Below, in pieces: positions 42,324-49,400 of a stretch of 64,000 nucleotides of DNA. Numbering within the stretch: position 1 is the first letter of the stretch; every line of letters starts with the position of its first letter. The stretch comes from a virus. The position numbers and the translations under genes were made by a program. The stretch is taken from positions 39,167 to 103,166 of IMG/VR virus record IMGVR_UViG_3300017752_002245; one strand, 5' to 3'. The notes under the pieces were generated by a model that ran no database searches, was not told the DNA's origin, and was given only the letters and a program-made list of their open reading frames with translations.

Positions 42324-42953
42324 ATGAGAGTTAATGTATTGGGTAACGGTGACAATGCGGGATTGTTCGAAAGGGGAACGCCTGGCAAACTGTTAGTTTG
42401 TAATATGCCACCATTTGAAATCCCACGCAAAGAAGTTCACGCAACCTGTATGGTGGACTTCAAGATGATGAAGGCACTACAAGAAGGTCATGTTAAGTTA
42501 GACATGTATGACTGGATTCTTGGAACTAGACCTAAAATCTGGATGGAGAATTCTGGTACTTTCTATATGAAATACTCTCACCTTATCAAGGGATTCTATT
42601 CACATATCCCTAAGTATGCGGGAGACCCAAAGTATGCCGCAACTAACTTTAACTGTGGTCACATGGCAGTTCACTATGCATGTGCAAAGATGAGAGCAAC
42701 CGAAGTTCACATCTATGGATTCGATAGTATCTTTGATATGAATCTGGGTAGTTTCACTGACCTAATTTTAGAAAGTGACCGTTCTACAAACAATACAGTA
42801 AGACTTGCGGGAAACTGGAGACCTATATGGACAGAGATGTTCAAAGAATTTAAAGAGGTCAAGTTTCATTTATATCATAGTCACAAAAACATTAAAATCC
42901 CTGTATCAAAAAATGTAGAGATTCACACAAAATCCATGCATGATAATACTTGA
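42324..42953 (+). CDS. Rossmann-like protein, possibly sialyltransferase/DUF115-type
   Basis: A 209-residue protein. NVLGNGDNAGLFE at the N-terminus and HMAVHYACAKMRATEVHIYG, followed by FDS, match the layout of GT42 sialyltransferase-like and DUF115/MptE-like proteins, in which GNGPS and a second GxD block bind CMP-sugar. Key residues differ, so the assignment is weak. Its TGA stop overlaps the -35 of the tRNA promoter. Confidence 0.45.
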   Translation: MRVNVLGNGDNAGLFERGTPGKLLVCNMPPFEIPRKEVHATCMVDFKMMKALQEGHVKLDMYDWILGTRPKIWMENSGTFYMKYSHLIKGFYSHIPKYAGDPKYAATNFNCGHMAVHYACAKMRATEVHIYGFDSIFDMNLGSFTDLILESDRSTNNTVRLAGNWRPIWTEMFKEFKEVKFHLYHSHKNIKIPVSKNVEIHTKSMHDNT

Positions 42954-42978
42954 CATTTAATATCAATAGTGATATAAT
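42950..42978 (+). promoter_or_regulatory. sigma70-type promoter for the tRNA genes
   Basis: TTGACA (42950-42955), 17 nt, TATAAT (42973-42978). It lies 19 nt before tRNA-Arg(UCU). Confidence 0.8.
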
Positions 42979-42996
42979 ATCTTATTGATTGGAAAA

Positions 42997-43072
42997 CGTC
43001 TCATGGTGAAACTGGATATCATCCGAGTCTTCTAAACTTGTGTTCAAGGTTCGAGTCCTTGTGGGACGGCCA
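42997..43072 (+). tRNA. tRNA-Arg (anticodon UCU)
   Basis: A 76-nt cloverleaf with encoded CCA. The acceptor stem CGTCTCA pairs with TGGGACG, the anticodon stem is CGAGT/ACTTG with loop CTTCTAA (anticodon TCT), and the T-arm contains GGTTCGAGTCC. It reads AGA/AGG codons; AGA is frequent in this genome. Confidence 0.9.
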
Positions 43073-43082
43073 ATCAACGATT

Positions 43083-43157
43083 GCCTCCGTAGTTTAACGG
43101 ATAAAACAGTCCGCTACGAACGGACAACTCGTGGTTCGATTCCATGCGGGGGCACCA
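43083..43157 (+). tRNA. tRNA-Arg (anticodon ACG)
   Basis: A 75-nt cloverleaf with encoded CCA. The acceptor GCCTCCG pairs with CGGGGGC, the anticodon stem GTCCG/CGGAC encloses CTACGAA (anticodon ACG), and the T-loop is GGTTCGATTCC. After A34-to-inosine editing by host TadA it would read CGT, CGC and CGA; CGT is abundant here. Confidence 0.9.
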
Positions 43158-43175
43158 GTTTAAGAGCTAAAAAGG

Positions 43176-43183
43176 TATAAATA
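43176..43183 (+). promoter_or_regulatory. T4-type late promoter (TATAAATA)
   Basis: An exact TATAAATA immediately before the ATG at 43184. The predicted transcript start, 43189, lies after that ATG, which favours the next ATG at 43196 as the real start. Confidence 0.5.
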
Positions 43184-43378
43184 ATGCTACAGACTATGAA
43201 AATTAATCTAGAAGATGAAGAATCTTCGGATTATAGAATATTTAAAATGAATGATGGATATGATTTCGGAGATTTATCTGATTCAGACCTATCATTTTTT
43301 AGTAAGACTGAGTTAGACGAGGGTCAAAAAATGGCAGTAGTCAATAACAAAAGTCTTTTCATATACATAGAGGAGTAA
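43184..43378 (+). CDS. small acidic protein of unknown function
   Basis: A 64-residue acidic protein. The late promoter directly upstream would start transcription at 43189, so translation more likely begins at ATG 43196 (MKINLEDEESSDYRIF, 60 residues). No motif recognised. It is followed 4 nt later by a membrane protein gene and a terminator. Confidence 0.5.
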   Translation: MLQTMKINLEDEESSDYRIFKMNDGYDFGDLSDSDLSFFSKTELDEGQKMAVVNNKSLFIYIEE

Positions 43379-43382
43379 CTCA

Positions 43383-43595
43383 ATGGATAAAGTAACAGAA
43401 ATAATTAACAACCTTAGAGGAATATTGGTAGACCCAATAGTAGACCTATGGGAAGAGTACAAGGGCGAAGTCGGTCTTGTTATCGGAACATTAAGTTTAG
43501 TTGTAGGAATATTCCAAGGAGCATCATTACTGATTGTCTCTGGTTTGGTTCTAGTCGCAATGACTTGTGTCGATATTTATGATAAGTATGTTTAA
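43383..43595 (+). CDS. small membrane protein
   Basis: A 70-residue protein with GAGGAG about 6 nt upstream. Two hydrophobic segments (VGLVIGTLSLVVGIFQGAS and LLIVSGLVLVAMTCV) separated by a short turn. It may be a holin-like or anti-superinfection membrane protein; nothing more can be said. A terminator follows. Confidence 0.55.
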   Translation: MDKVTEIINNLRGILVDPIVDLWEEYKGEVGLVIGTLSLVVGIFQGASLLIVSGLVLVAMTCVDIYDKYV

Positions 43596-43619
43596 TTAAT
43601 TGCTTAATTGATTACGAAC

Positions 43620-43648
43620 AAAGAGGACTTTATGTCCTCTTTTTCTTT
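43620..43648 (+). terminator. terminator between convergent genes
   Basis: GAGGAC (43623-43628) pairs with GTCCTC (43634-43639) around a 5-nt loop, extended by A-T pairs and followed by a T-run on the plus strand. The TAA stop of the minus-strand kinase gene (43630-43632) lies in the loop, so the same hairpin ends both transcripts. Confidence 0.75.
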
Positions 43649-44310
43649 TCTCTCTCTTGTTTAATCCACTTCTTCGCTTTACTATTATCTACTGGACTAC
43701 GTAAGAACTTCTGAATATCTCTATATGCACGTAGAGTTTCTGCCTTGTAGTCTTTACCGTCTGAGTTATCGACAATCAACATATCCTTCTTACCAAACAT
43801 CTGTTGAAATGCACCGATGTTCTTTTGAACAGTCTTCCAGTATGAAGTTACTTCTTTCTCACCAATAGTACGGTCACGTTCGGAGTCTCGTTTGATTGCA
43901 GTTTCTAGGTCAGTGTTTACAAATATCATTGCAGTATCATAACCTAACGCTTCCATTGACTGTACTTGTTTCTTAACCTTTGGAAAATCTTTACCAGTAC
44001 CATCAATAACTACACCAAGTCTACCCATAAGGTATCTTGCTTGTTTCTTACCTGTTAATGCCTTTGCACGTCCACGAATATCTTGACCTTGAACTGAGAA
44101 GATGTTTTCAGGAGACATTTCAAGTCCTGCTTTTTTCATTGCAGATTCGTATGCGTCATCCGAATTAACTACCTTCAGACCGAGGGCGGGGAGACCCGTT
44201 TTCCCGACAATGAAGGACTTACCACTGCCTGGCCCGCCTGCTAGGAAAACTGCTTTAAAGATTGCGGGGTCATCCACACCCTCTGTCATAAACTTTTTAA
44301 ACTTAATCAT
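43630..44310 (-). CDS. P-loop kinase (zeta-toxin-like) with capsid-targeting-like N-terminus
   Basis: A 226-residue protein. FLAGGPGSGKSFIVGKTGL is Walker A, VVNSDDAYESAM and VVIDGTGKDF follow as in zeta-toxin/AAA_33 kinases, and RDSERDRTIGEKEV looks like the lid. It begins MIKFKKFMTEGVDD, matching the MKxFxxF-x-T/V-E head-targeting pattern with a T-E/G site. It could phosphorylate a small molecule or nucleic acid after being injected with the genome; that is inference. Its start overlaps the upstream gene by 1 nt. Confidence 0.7.
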   Translation of the reverse strand: MIKFKKFMTEGVDDPAIFKAVFLAGGPGSGKSFIVGKTGLPALGLKVVNSDDAYESAMKKAGLEMSPENIFSVQGQDIRGRAKALTGKKQARYLMGRLGVVIDGTGKDFPKVKKQVQSMEALGYDTAMIFVNTDLETAIKRDSERDRTIGEKEVTSYWKTVQKNIGAFQQMFGKKDMLIVDNSDGKDYKAETLRAYRDIQKFLRSPVDNSKAKKWIKQEREKKKRT

Positions 44311-45140
44311 TAGTATACCTTAATTACTTTTTGCAAAATAGAAGTCATCTGTGTTGCAATATTTGTTTTAAAATTATCGTCTCCGTAGTTTTCGTGTACG
44401 GTATTACTACCCAAATAATGTAACACGTCATTTACATCCTTTGGTGTTCCCGTTAAACGAGTCGGGCGTTCTGGTATAGGATTTCCCCTACGTATTTCCA
44501 TTCTTATATTATGGTCTTGAAAATCATCTATTAAATCAAAATCTTCGGTGCAATATGATGCAAAGTCATCTTTGATATCTTGTGCATTATATGTAGTACC
44601 TTCTGGAATACTAAATCCCGCAAGAAAGACTGCATCAAATTTGACATCTTCTGGTGGTACAACGTTGTAGTTATCCGCACCCATCTCATACATTCCATTA
44701 GAAGATATAATGTTTACACCAAAGTCTAGATGAAGGTCTTGATATAAACTTGTATGTCCGTCTGGATATGGAACATATATGTTAGGAGAACAATTAAAAT
44801 GTTTATTAATAATAGGAGTCATATGTTGACTCGCATTACTTTGCATTGTCTCGTAGTTGGCATCCATTAGTTTTGGAAACCTACCGTTTCTAAAAGAAGG
44901 AACAAACAAGACGTTTTGATACTTCATTGATGTTAAAAAATTACTGTATGTTATGCCAGCAACGACATGTCTTTCTGTTCCAATAATTTTATCGGTCAAA
45001 CTATCAGTTGTATATCCTTTTATAATACCACGAATCTTTGTCTTTAATGCAGTATCAGCTTCATCCGAAACAAATAATGTGTTTAGGTTTCCGTTCGCAG
45101 ATATTACTACATTATTGGATGACTCGTAATGAGTAGACAT
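44310..45140 (-). CDS. unknown protein, tandem paralogue A
   Basis: A 276-residue protein of unknown fold. It shares blocks with its upstream neighbour: VKFDAVFLAGFSIPEGTTY here corresponds to VKFDCIVLLGVEADKKGTY there, and both end in KVY. The common core reads as alternating strands and helices (LFVPSFRNGRFPKLMD, NIYVPYPDG). It overlaps both neighbours by 1 nt. Possibly virion-associated. Confidence 0.55.
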   Translation of the reverse strand: MSTHYESSNNVVISANGNLNTLFVSDEADTALKTKIRGIIKGYTTDSLTDKIIGTERHVVAGITYSNFLTSMKYQNVLFVPSFRNGRFPKLMDANYETMQSNASQHMTPIINKHFNCSPNIYVPYPDGHTSLYQDLHLDFGVNIISSNGMYEMGADNYNVVPPEDVKFDAVFLAGFSIPEGTTYNAQDIKDDFASYCTEDFDLIDDFQDHNIRMEIRRGNPIPERPTRLTGTPKDVNDVLHYLGSNTVHENYGDDNFKTNIATQMTSILQKVIKVY

Positions 45141-45937
45141 TAGTATACCTTGTAATAATCGTTTATTTCTTCAATATTTAATGCAACTCTGTAATAATTC
45201 AGTTTTTGTTTTAAACTTAACATGTAAGGTTCAGAGTCTACAACACGTTTTTCTAGGTCAATAAGTTTCTTAGGAGTATTAACACAAGTATACATTCTAT
45301 CTTTATAAAGTTCTATGTCTCTAGTACTACCATTAATATTAGTCTCTGATAATCTACGAATATCAATCAAGTCAACATTAGGTGAAATACAGTATGGTGC
45401 AAATTTCTTCTTGATATCATCAATCTGGTAAGTACCTTTCTTATCCGCTTCAACACCTAATAGAACAATACAATCAAATTTTACGTCAGTTTGAATTTTA
45501 AAATCGTGGTCAAGTCTGAAATATGAATCACACTCTATTTGATTTACTTCGTAATGGTCATATAAATCTTTCATGTAATTATCACCATTCTTTGGCATAG
45601 TTACATATATGTTACCTTCAGATTCATTTACTGCATGAACGATAGGAAGTAGATGGTCACCCGCACTATTGATTGGACGATAGTTTCTATCTCTTAGTCG
45701 TTCATAGTTAGAATCTTCGAATGAAGTTACTACAAGAATATTTGAATATCCACCAGACACAATCATTCCATCTATAATAGATGCATCTGTTATCAATGGT
45801 ACAAAATCTTTTCTTGTGACATTCTTGTTATTAAAAACAGATATCTTTCCGAGAGATTCCATCAACTTAGTCTTTGTATCAAGGTTGATGAGATTGTTCG
45901 TATCTATCCCTTTAGGTTGTGTCTTGTATAATAACAT
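45140..45937 (-). CDS. unknown protein, tandem paralogue B
   Basis: A 265-residue protein homologous to the next gene downstream (44310) by NILVVTSFEDSNYERLRD, NIYVTMPKNGDNYMKDLYDH and the GTYQIDDIKKKFAPYC block. No catalytic motif recognised. It is expressed in the late minus-strand unit that starts with the small protein at 45937. Confidence 0.55.
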   Translation of the reverse strand: MLLYKTQPKGIDTNNLINLDTKTKLMESLGKISVFNNKNVTRKDFVPLITDASIIDGMIVSGGYSNILVVTSFEDSNYERLRDRNYRPINSAGDHLLPIVHAVNESEGNIYVTMPKNGDNYMKDLYDHYEVNQIECDSYFRLDHDFKIQTDVKFDCIVLLGVEADKKGTYQIDDIKKKFAPYCISPNVDLIDIRRLSETNINGSTRDIELYKDRMYTCVNTPKKLIDLEKRVVDSEPYMLSLKQKLNYYRVALNIEEINDYYKVY

Positions 45938-46209
45938 TATGTCCCCTTATAAATCTTTTGAATGTGGTCTTCGAATTGTTCTATCTTTTCGAGACGATTT
46001 GGCCAGAGAATGTATTCTTTCTCTGGATTCTGTTTTAGATTGTTCAATAGGGGTTGAACCGCATTAAACAACGTGTCTAGTTTTTCTTGAGTTTCGGACA
46101 CAGATGCAGTAGTAGAAGCAACTGACGCTTGTGCTTGTTGCACAACCTCTAGTTCATTCTCATCTACAAGGGTGAATCCGAAATCAAATAGTTCGTTTGA
46201 ATTACTCAT
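45937..46209 (-). CDS. small conserved T4-like phage protein
   Basis: A 90-residue protein: an acidic N-terminus (FDFGFTLVDENELE), a helical coiled segment, and a C-terminal PEKEYILWPNRLEKIEQFED block that I recall as strongly conserved in T4-like phages. There is no ribosome site; TATAAATA-GAACT precedes the ATG. Likely a virion or assembly protein. Confidence 0.6.
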   Translation of the reverse strand: MSNSNELFDFGFTLVDENELEVVQQAQASVASTTASVSETQEKLDTLFNAVQPLLNNLKQNPEKEYILWPNRLEKIEQFEDHIQKIYKGT

Positions 46210-46214
46210 AGTTC

Positions 46215-46222
46215 TATTTATA
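46215..46222 (-). promoter_or_regulatory. T4-type late promoter fused to start codon (TATAAATA-GAACT-ATG)
   Basis: Reverse-strand TATAAATAGAACTATG, identical to the copies at 15122 and 56486(-). Another minus-strand TATAAATA lies at 46277-46284 and could be a second start. Confidence 0.6.
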
Positions 46223-46246
46223 CCTTTAAATAATTGTAAAAAACAC

Positions 46247-46275
46247 TTGACAAAGTGTGTTTTATCCTGTATAGT
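46247..46275 (+). promoter_or_regulatory. sigma70-type promoter
   Basis: TTGACA (46247-46252), 17 nt, TATAGT (46270-46275). It drives the plus-strand gene at 46301 and is divergent from the late promoter on the other strand. Confidence 0.7.
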
Positions 46276-46300
46276 GTATTTATATAGTCTGGAGATATAG

Positions 46301-46597
46301 ATGCAAACATTTCACGGTTCAATGAAATACGACATGCATGGTCGTAAACGTAAGACGAATGCATGGAAGAAGACCCCCAAACGCAAACCTGAGTTCAAAC
46401 CTCTTGAAAACTACTCTATAGGTAATGGTGAAGACCATCGTAAGAAATACCCGTCCGCTAGTGACATGGGTTATGTCCCTCAAAAAGACAACTCTTATAA
46501 ATTAGAAGAGTCCAAGAAGTTTACTGTCGCACCCGCATACAATAAAGGTGCATACCAAGTCATCCCCCGTGGTGACGTTAAACATATAGGAAAATAA
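46301..46597 (+). CDS. small basic phage protein
   Basis: A 98-residue protein with GGAGATATAG upstream. The N-terminal third is basic (HGRKRKTNAWKKTPKRKP), and DHRKKYPSASDMGYVP and AYNKGAYQVIPRGDVKHIGK follow. I recall similar short proteins in marine T4-like phages but not their function. Confidence 0.55.
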   Translation: MQTFHGSMKYDMHGRKRKTNAWKKTPKRKPEFKPLENYSIGNGEDHRKKYPSASDMGYVPQKDNSYKLEESKKFTVAPAYNKGAYQVIPRGDVKHIGK

Positions 46598-46599
46598 CT

Positions 46600-46758
46600 A
46601 TGTTACCCAAAGATGAACGTGATGAATTCGAGATATTTGCTCGTGAGATGTATCAAGAAAACTGTCGTGAAAGAGACATTTATAACGAACCTCTACTTAC
46701 CTTTGACGAGTACGTTGAAAAAAATAATCAATTTTTGCTTGACAACTTGCGTAAATAG
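46600..46758 (+). CDS. 52-residue acidic helical protein
   Basis: The ATG follows the previous stop by 2 nt. The product (MLPKDERDEFEIFAREMYQE...) is helical and acidic, with no recognised motif. The next promoter overlaps its 3' end, like the small genes at 22-23 kb. Confidence 0.55.
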   Translation: MLPKDERDEFEIFAREMYQENCRERDIYNEPLLTFDEYVEKNNQFLLDNLRK

Positions 46759-46767
46759 TGTTATAAT
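46739..46767 (+). promoter_or_regulatory. sigma70-type extended -10 promoter
   Basis: TTGACA (46739-46744), 17 nt, TATAAT (46762-46767), preceded by TGT. It drives the genes from 46803. Confidence 0.8.
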
Positions 46768-46802
46768 ACTTGTATTGATAATGAGAACTATGAGAGGAAA
46801 TT

Positions 46803-47282
46803 ATGAAATTAGTTATTCAAACCCAATATAAAGAGAACTATGCCGCACATAATGAGGATTATGTCCACGGTGTCTCCGAATCCTATTGGAAGAACAAGGG
46901 TGGTAGCACCTACATTGTGGACTATGTGTCCATAGAACAAGCTCAATCTGAAGGATACTACGAAGAGTTGTATTCTAAAATTGAGTTCAGTAATGAGGCA
47001 TGTGAAGAATATGTCATTAGTGCAGAAGTAATAGATGATATTGATTTCGATATCACCAACCACGTTGAGAAGTGGGAGACTCCTATTATGTTAAGGAATT
47101 TTTCTGGTACTAAGTTCCATGCGACTAGAACCACCATAAATGGTGAGTATGGTTACATGAAATCCGATATCGCAAAGACCGAAAGAACTTGGGTCTTGGG
47201 TGATGACGAGTCTGGTGAGTATCACCTACATCTAACCGATGGTAGAGTTATGACCAGTGACCAGTATAGGGAGGCGGCATAA
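46803..47282 (+). CDS. conserved phage protein of unknown function
   Basis: A 159-residue protein preceded by GAGGAAATT. It starts MKLVIQTQYKENYAAHN and has YWKNKGGSTYIVDYVS and a C-terminal HLHLTDGRVMTSDQYREA block that looks conserved. I recall relatives in T4-like cyanophages without known function. It overlaps the next gene by 1 nt. Confidence 0.55.
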   Translation: MKLVIQTQYKENYAAHNEDYVHGVSESYWKNKGGSTYIVDYVSIEQAQSEGYYEELYSKIEFSNEACEEYVISAEVIDDIDFDITNHVEKWETPIMLRNFSGTKFHATRTTINGEYGYMKSDIAKTERTWVLGDDESGEYHLHLTDGRVMTSDQYREAA

Positions 47283-47557
47283 TGGCAGATAGACTTATGA
47301 ATGGTGGGTGTATGGTCGAGAAATTCGAGATGCCTGAAGTAGATGGGTATCAACTCGTCTACAAATTTGATAATGGTTATGGTGCATCTGTAGTCAAACA
47401 TGACTTCTCTTACGGTGGTAAGAAAGGTCTATATGAACTTGCAGTACTTGACAATGAAGGTGCGTTGTGTTATAATACTGGTATAACTGAAGATGTTGTC
47501 GGTCACCTAACAATGGGTGAAGTCGATAAATTACTTGTGGAGATATCACATCTATGA
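47282..47557 (+). CDS. small phage protein of unknown function
   Basis: A 91-residue protein (KFDNGYGASVVKHDFSYGGK in the middle). Its codons for VLDNEGALCYNTG are also a full TTGACA-N17-TATAAT promoter at 47448-47476. It overlaps the next gene by 4 nt. No family recognised. Confidence 0.55.
   Translation: MADRLMNGGCMVEKFEMPEVDGYQLVYKFDNGYGASVVKHDFSYGGKKGLYELAVLDNEGALCYNTGITEDVVGHLTMGEVDKLLVEISHL
47448..47476 (+). promoter_or_regulatory. sigma70-type extended -10 promoter inside a coding region
   Basis: TTGACA (47448-47453), 17 nt, TATAAT (47471-47476), preceded by TGT. It would start transcripts about 70 nt before the gene at 47554. Confidence 0.6.
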
Positions 47558-48111
47558 ACATATTCCATTTAGACCAAGACCCTACAATTGCCGCACAGAT
47601 GATGTGTGACAAACACGTGGTCAAGATGGTTGTCGAATACGGACAGCTACTGTCTACTGCACATCGTGTACTAGATGGTGAATTGTATTTGGACAAGACC
47701 AAGAATGGTCGTAACATCAAACGATGGAGACTAAAACCAACTGCACAAGAAGAACTCTTGTACAAAGCATCTCATGTCAATCACCCATCTAATATTTGGG
47801 TACGTGATAATGACAAGAACTATCGATGGTTGTATAAACACTTCAAAGCGTTGTGTAAAGAGTACACTCATCGTTACGGTAAGATACATATGACCGATGA
47901 CAAACTTAGTGGTCAGTTATGGTTTGCACCACGCAATATCAAACAGACAGTAACCACAACCAAATTCGCACAAGCAATGCCTGAGTATTGCAAACGTGAA
48001 GACCCTGTAGAAGCATATCGCTACTACTATATCAATGAAAAGAAAGACTTTGCGAAGTGGACTAACCGTGCAATGCCATGGTGGTATCAACAAGCAGTCG
48101 GTGGATTTTAA
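47554..48111 (+). CDS. widely conserved phage protein of unknown function
   Basis: A 185-residue protein. MNIFHLDQDPTIAAQMMCDK, then HVVKMVVEYGQLLSTAHRVL, and NHPSNIWVRDNDKNYRWLYK then HFKALCKEYTHRYGKIH, are very conserved in phages and many bacteria as I recall them. The pattern of His, Asp and Trp looks enzymatic, but I know no activity. It has a probable internal promoter just upstream. Confidence 0.6.
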   Translation: MNIFHLDQDPTIAAQMMCDKHVVKMVVEYGQLLSTAHRVLDGELYLDKTKNGRNIKRWRLKPTAQEELLYKASHVNHPSNIWVRDNDKNYRWLYKHFKALCKEYTHRYGKIHMTDDKLSGQLWFAPRNIKQTVTTTKFAQAMPEYCKREDPVEAYRYYYINEKKDFAKWTNRAMPWWYQQAVGGF

Positions 48112-48124
48112 AATGGAGAAAGAA

Positions 48125-48379
48125 ATGAAATACCAAGAAATCGTTGACACCTTACGGGAAGGTGTAGTGAACTTATCGTTTACGAAAGTAAAGGATGGAG
48201 AAGTTCGTAATATGAGAGCAACACTGGTATCCGAACAGATACCACAGGATAAAATGCCTAAGACAGATGCAAACGCAAATACTGAAAAGAACCAACTTGC
48301 GGTTCGTGTATTTGATTTGGATTTACAGGACTGGCGTTCATTCCGTGTAGATTCGCTCTTGACTTTTAACGCAGTATAA
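48125..48379 (+). CDS. small SH3-like phage protein (DUF2693-like)
   Basis: ATG 48125 follows GGAGAAAGAA. The 84-residue product has EGVVNLSFTKVKDGEVRNMR, then LRVFDLDLQDWRSFRVDSLL-type strands (here AVRVFDLDLQDWRSFRVDSL), the layout of DUF2693 proteins of T4-like phages. Probably a small beta-barrel adaptor. Function unknown. Confidence 0.65.
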   Translation: MKYQEIVDTLREGVVNLSFTKVKDGEVRNMRATLVSEQIPQDKMPKTDANANTEKNQLAVRVFDLDLQDWRSFRVDSLLTFNAV

Positions 48380-48396
48380 GTTATACTATATAAGAT

Positions 48397-49047
48397 ATGG
48401 TTAAGAAACTAACAGCAGCACAAAAAGCGAAGAAGACTAGGGAAGCGAATAAGAAACGTGCCTTAGAGGAACTCGGTTACGAACGTAAGAAAGTCAAACG
48501 CACACGCAAACCTATGACTGAAGAACAAAGGGAAGCAGCGATTGAACGTCTTGCAAAAGCACGTGCAGCTAGAGGTGCAGATGGTAGTAAGTCTGTCCAC
48601 AAGGACATTCGAGATTTACCTGAAGACCATTTCTTGCATTGGAAGAAAGTCAAAGAGTGGTTGAAGTGTAATCAAGACCAACTAAAGGGAATGAGAAGTT
48701 ATAAGAATTCTAAGAATGCGAAAGAACGTTCTGAATATATAGACTTAAACACTTACATAACCAACATGAAGAGATATCTGTCTCAAGGTGTTTGGTTAGA
48801 TTTTCGTTATGGTGAACAACGTGAGGGACGTATCCAGAAGGTGTGTGTCGCAATGGCATACTATCCTGATGGTACTCCCAAACGTCAATACAATTGTTGG
48901 TATCCTGATATCGCACAAGTCTGGACTCGTGAACTTGAAGAAGAGTTCGCAAAGGATTCAGACTATGCTAATCAATTTAAATTGGAAAAACCTCCAGTTC
49001 CAGAAGTTATAAATAATGAGGAAGAGGATATAGAAGATGAAAGTTGA
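48397..49047 (+). CDS. conserved T4-like phage protein with basic N-terminus
   Basis: A 216-residue protein. Residues 1-65 are Lys/Arg/Ala-rich helices, the centre has HFLHWKKVKEWLKCNQDQLK and YITNMKRYLSQGVWLDFRYG, and the C-terminus is acidic. Similar proteins occur in marine T4-like phages; the charge pattern suggests DNA or RNA-polymerase binding. It overlaps the gp33 gene by 11 nt. Confidence 0.55.
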   Translation: MVKKLTAAQKAKKTREANKKRALEELGYERKKVKRTRKPMTEEQREAAIERLAKARAARGADGSKSVHKDIRDLPEDHFLHWKKVKEWLKCNQDQLKGMRSYKNSKNAKERSEYIDLNTYITNMKRYLSQGVWLDFRYGEQREGRIQKVCVAMAYYPDGTPKRQYNCWYPDIAQVWTRELEEEFAKDSDYANQFKLEKPPVPEVINNEEEDIEDES

Positions 49048-49312
49048 TATGATTATGGGTGGAGTAGATTCCTCGGAAGAAGAATCTAACTTCATGAACA
49101 AGAAGAAATTTACACGTATGGTTGAAGACTGTGTGAGAACAAAGTCTATGTCATACATGGATACGGTTGTTTATCTGTGTGAACAGAACAACTTAGAGAT
49201 TGAGGATGTCAAGAAATATATTTCGACATCTGTCAAAGAGAAGATTGAGTTTGAAGCAATGAAGCTTAACTTTCTCGAAAAGGGTGGTGACCTTTCCCTA
49301 AATAAAGGTTGA
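49037..49312 (+). CDS. 33: late-transcription co-activator gp33
   Basis: A 91-residue protein (T4 gp33 is 112). FTRMVEDCVRTKSMSYMDTV, VYLCEQNNLEIEDVKKYIS and VKEKIEFEAMKLNFL follow the T4 gp33 pattern that bridges RNA polymerase, the late sigma gp55 and the sliding clamp. It lies directly upstream of gene 32, as in T4-like phages. Its presence supports the late-promoter calls in this window. Confidence 0.8.
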   Translation: MKVDMIMGGVDSSEEESNFMNKKKFTRMVEDCVRTKSMSYMDTVVYLCEQNNLEIEDVKKYISTSVKEKIEFEAMKLNFLEKGGDLSLNKG

Positions 49313-49337
49313 CATTACTTGATTGTAGTGTTATAAT
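49309..49337 (+). promoter_or_regulatory. sigma70-type extended -10 promoter for gene 32
   Basis: TTGACA (49309-49314), 17 nt, TATAAT (49332-49337), preceded by TGT. The leader runs from about 49344 to 49400 and contains a 15-codon ORF (49351-49398). Confidence 0.8.
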
Positions 49338-49400
49338 ACGAAACTATATTATGAATAAAGTGGATAAACTAAAATACGCAAATATACGGAGAATATAAAT

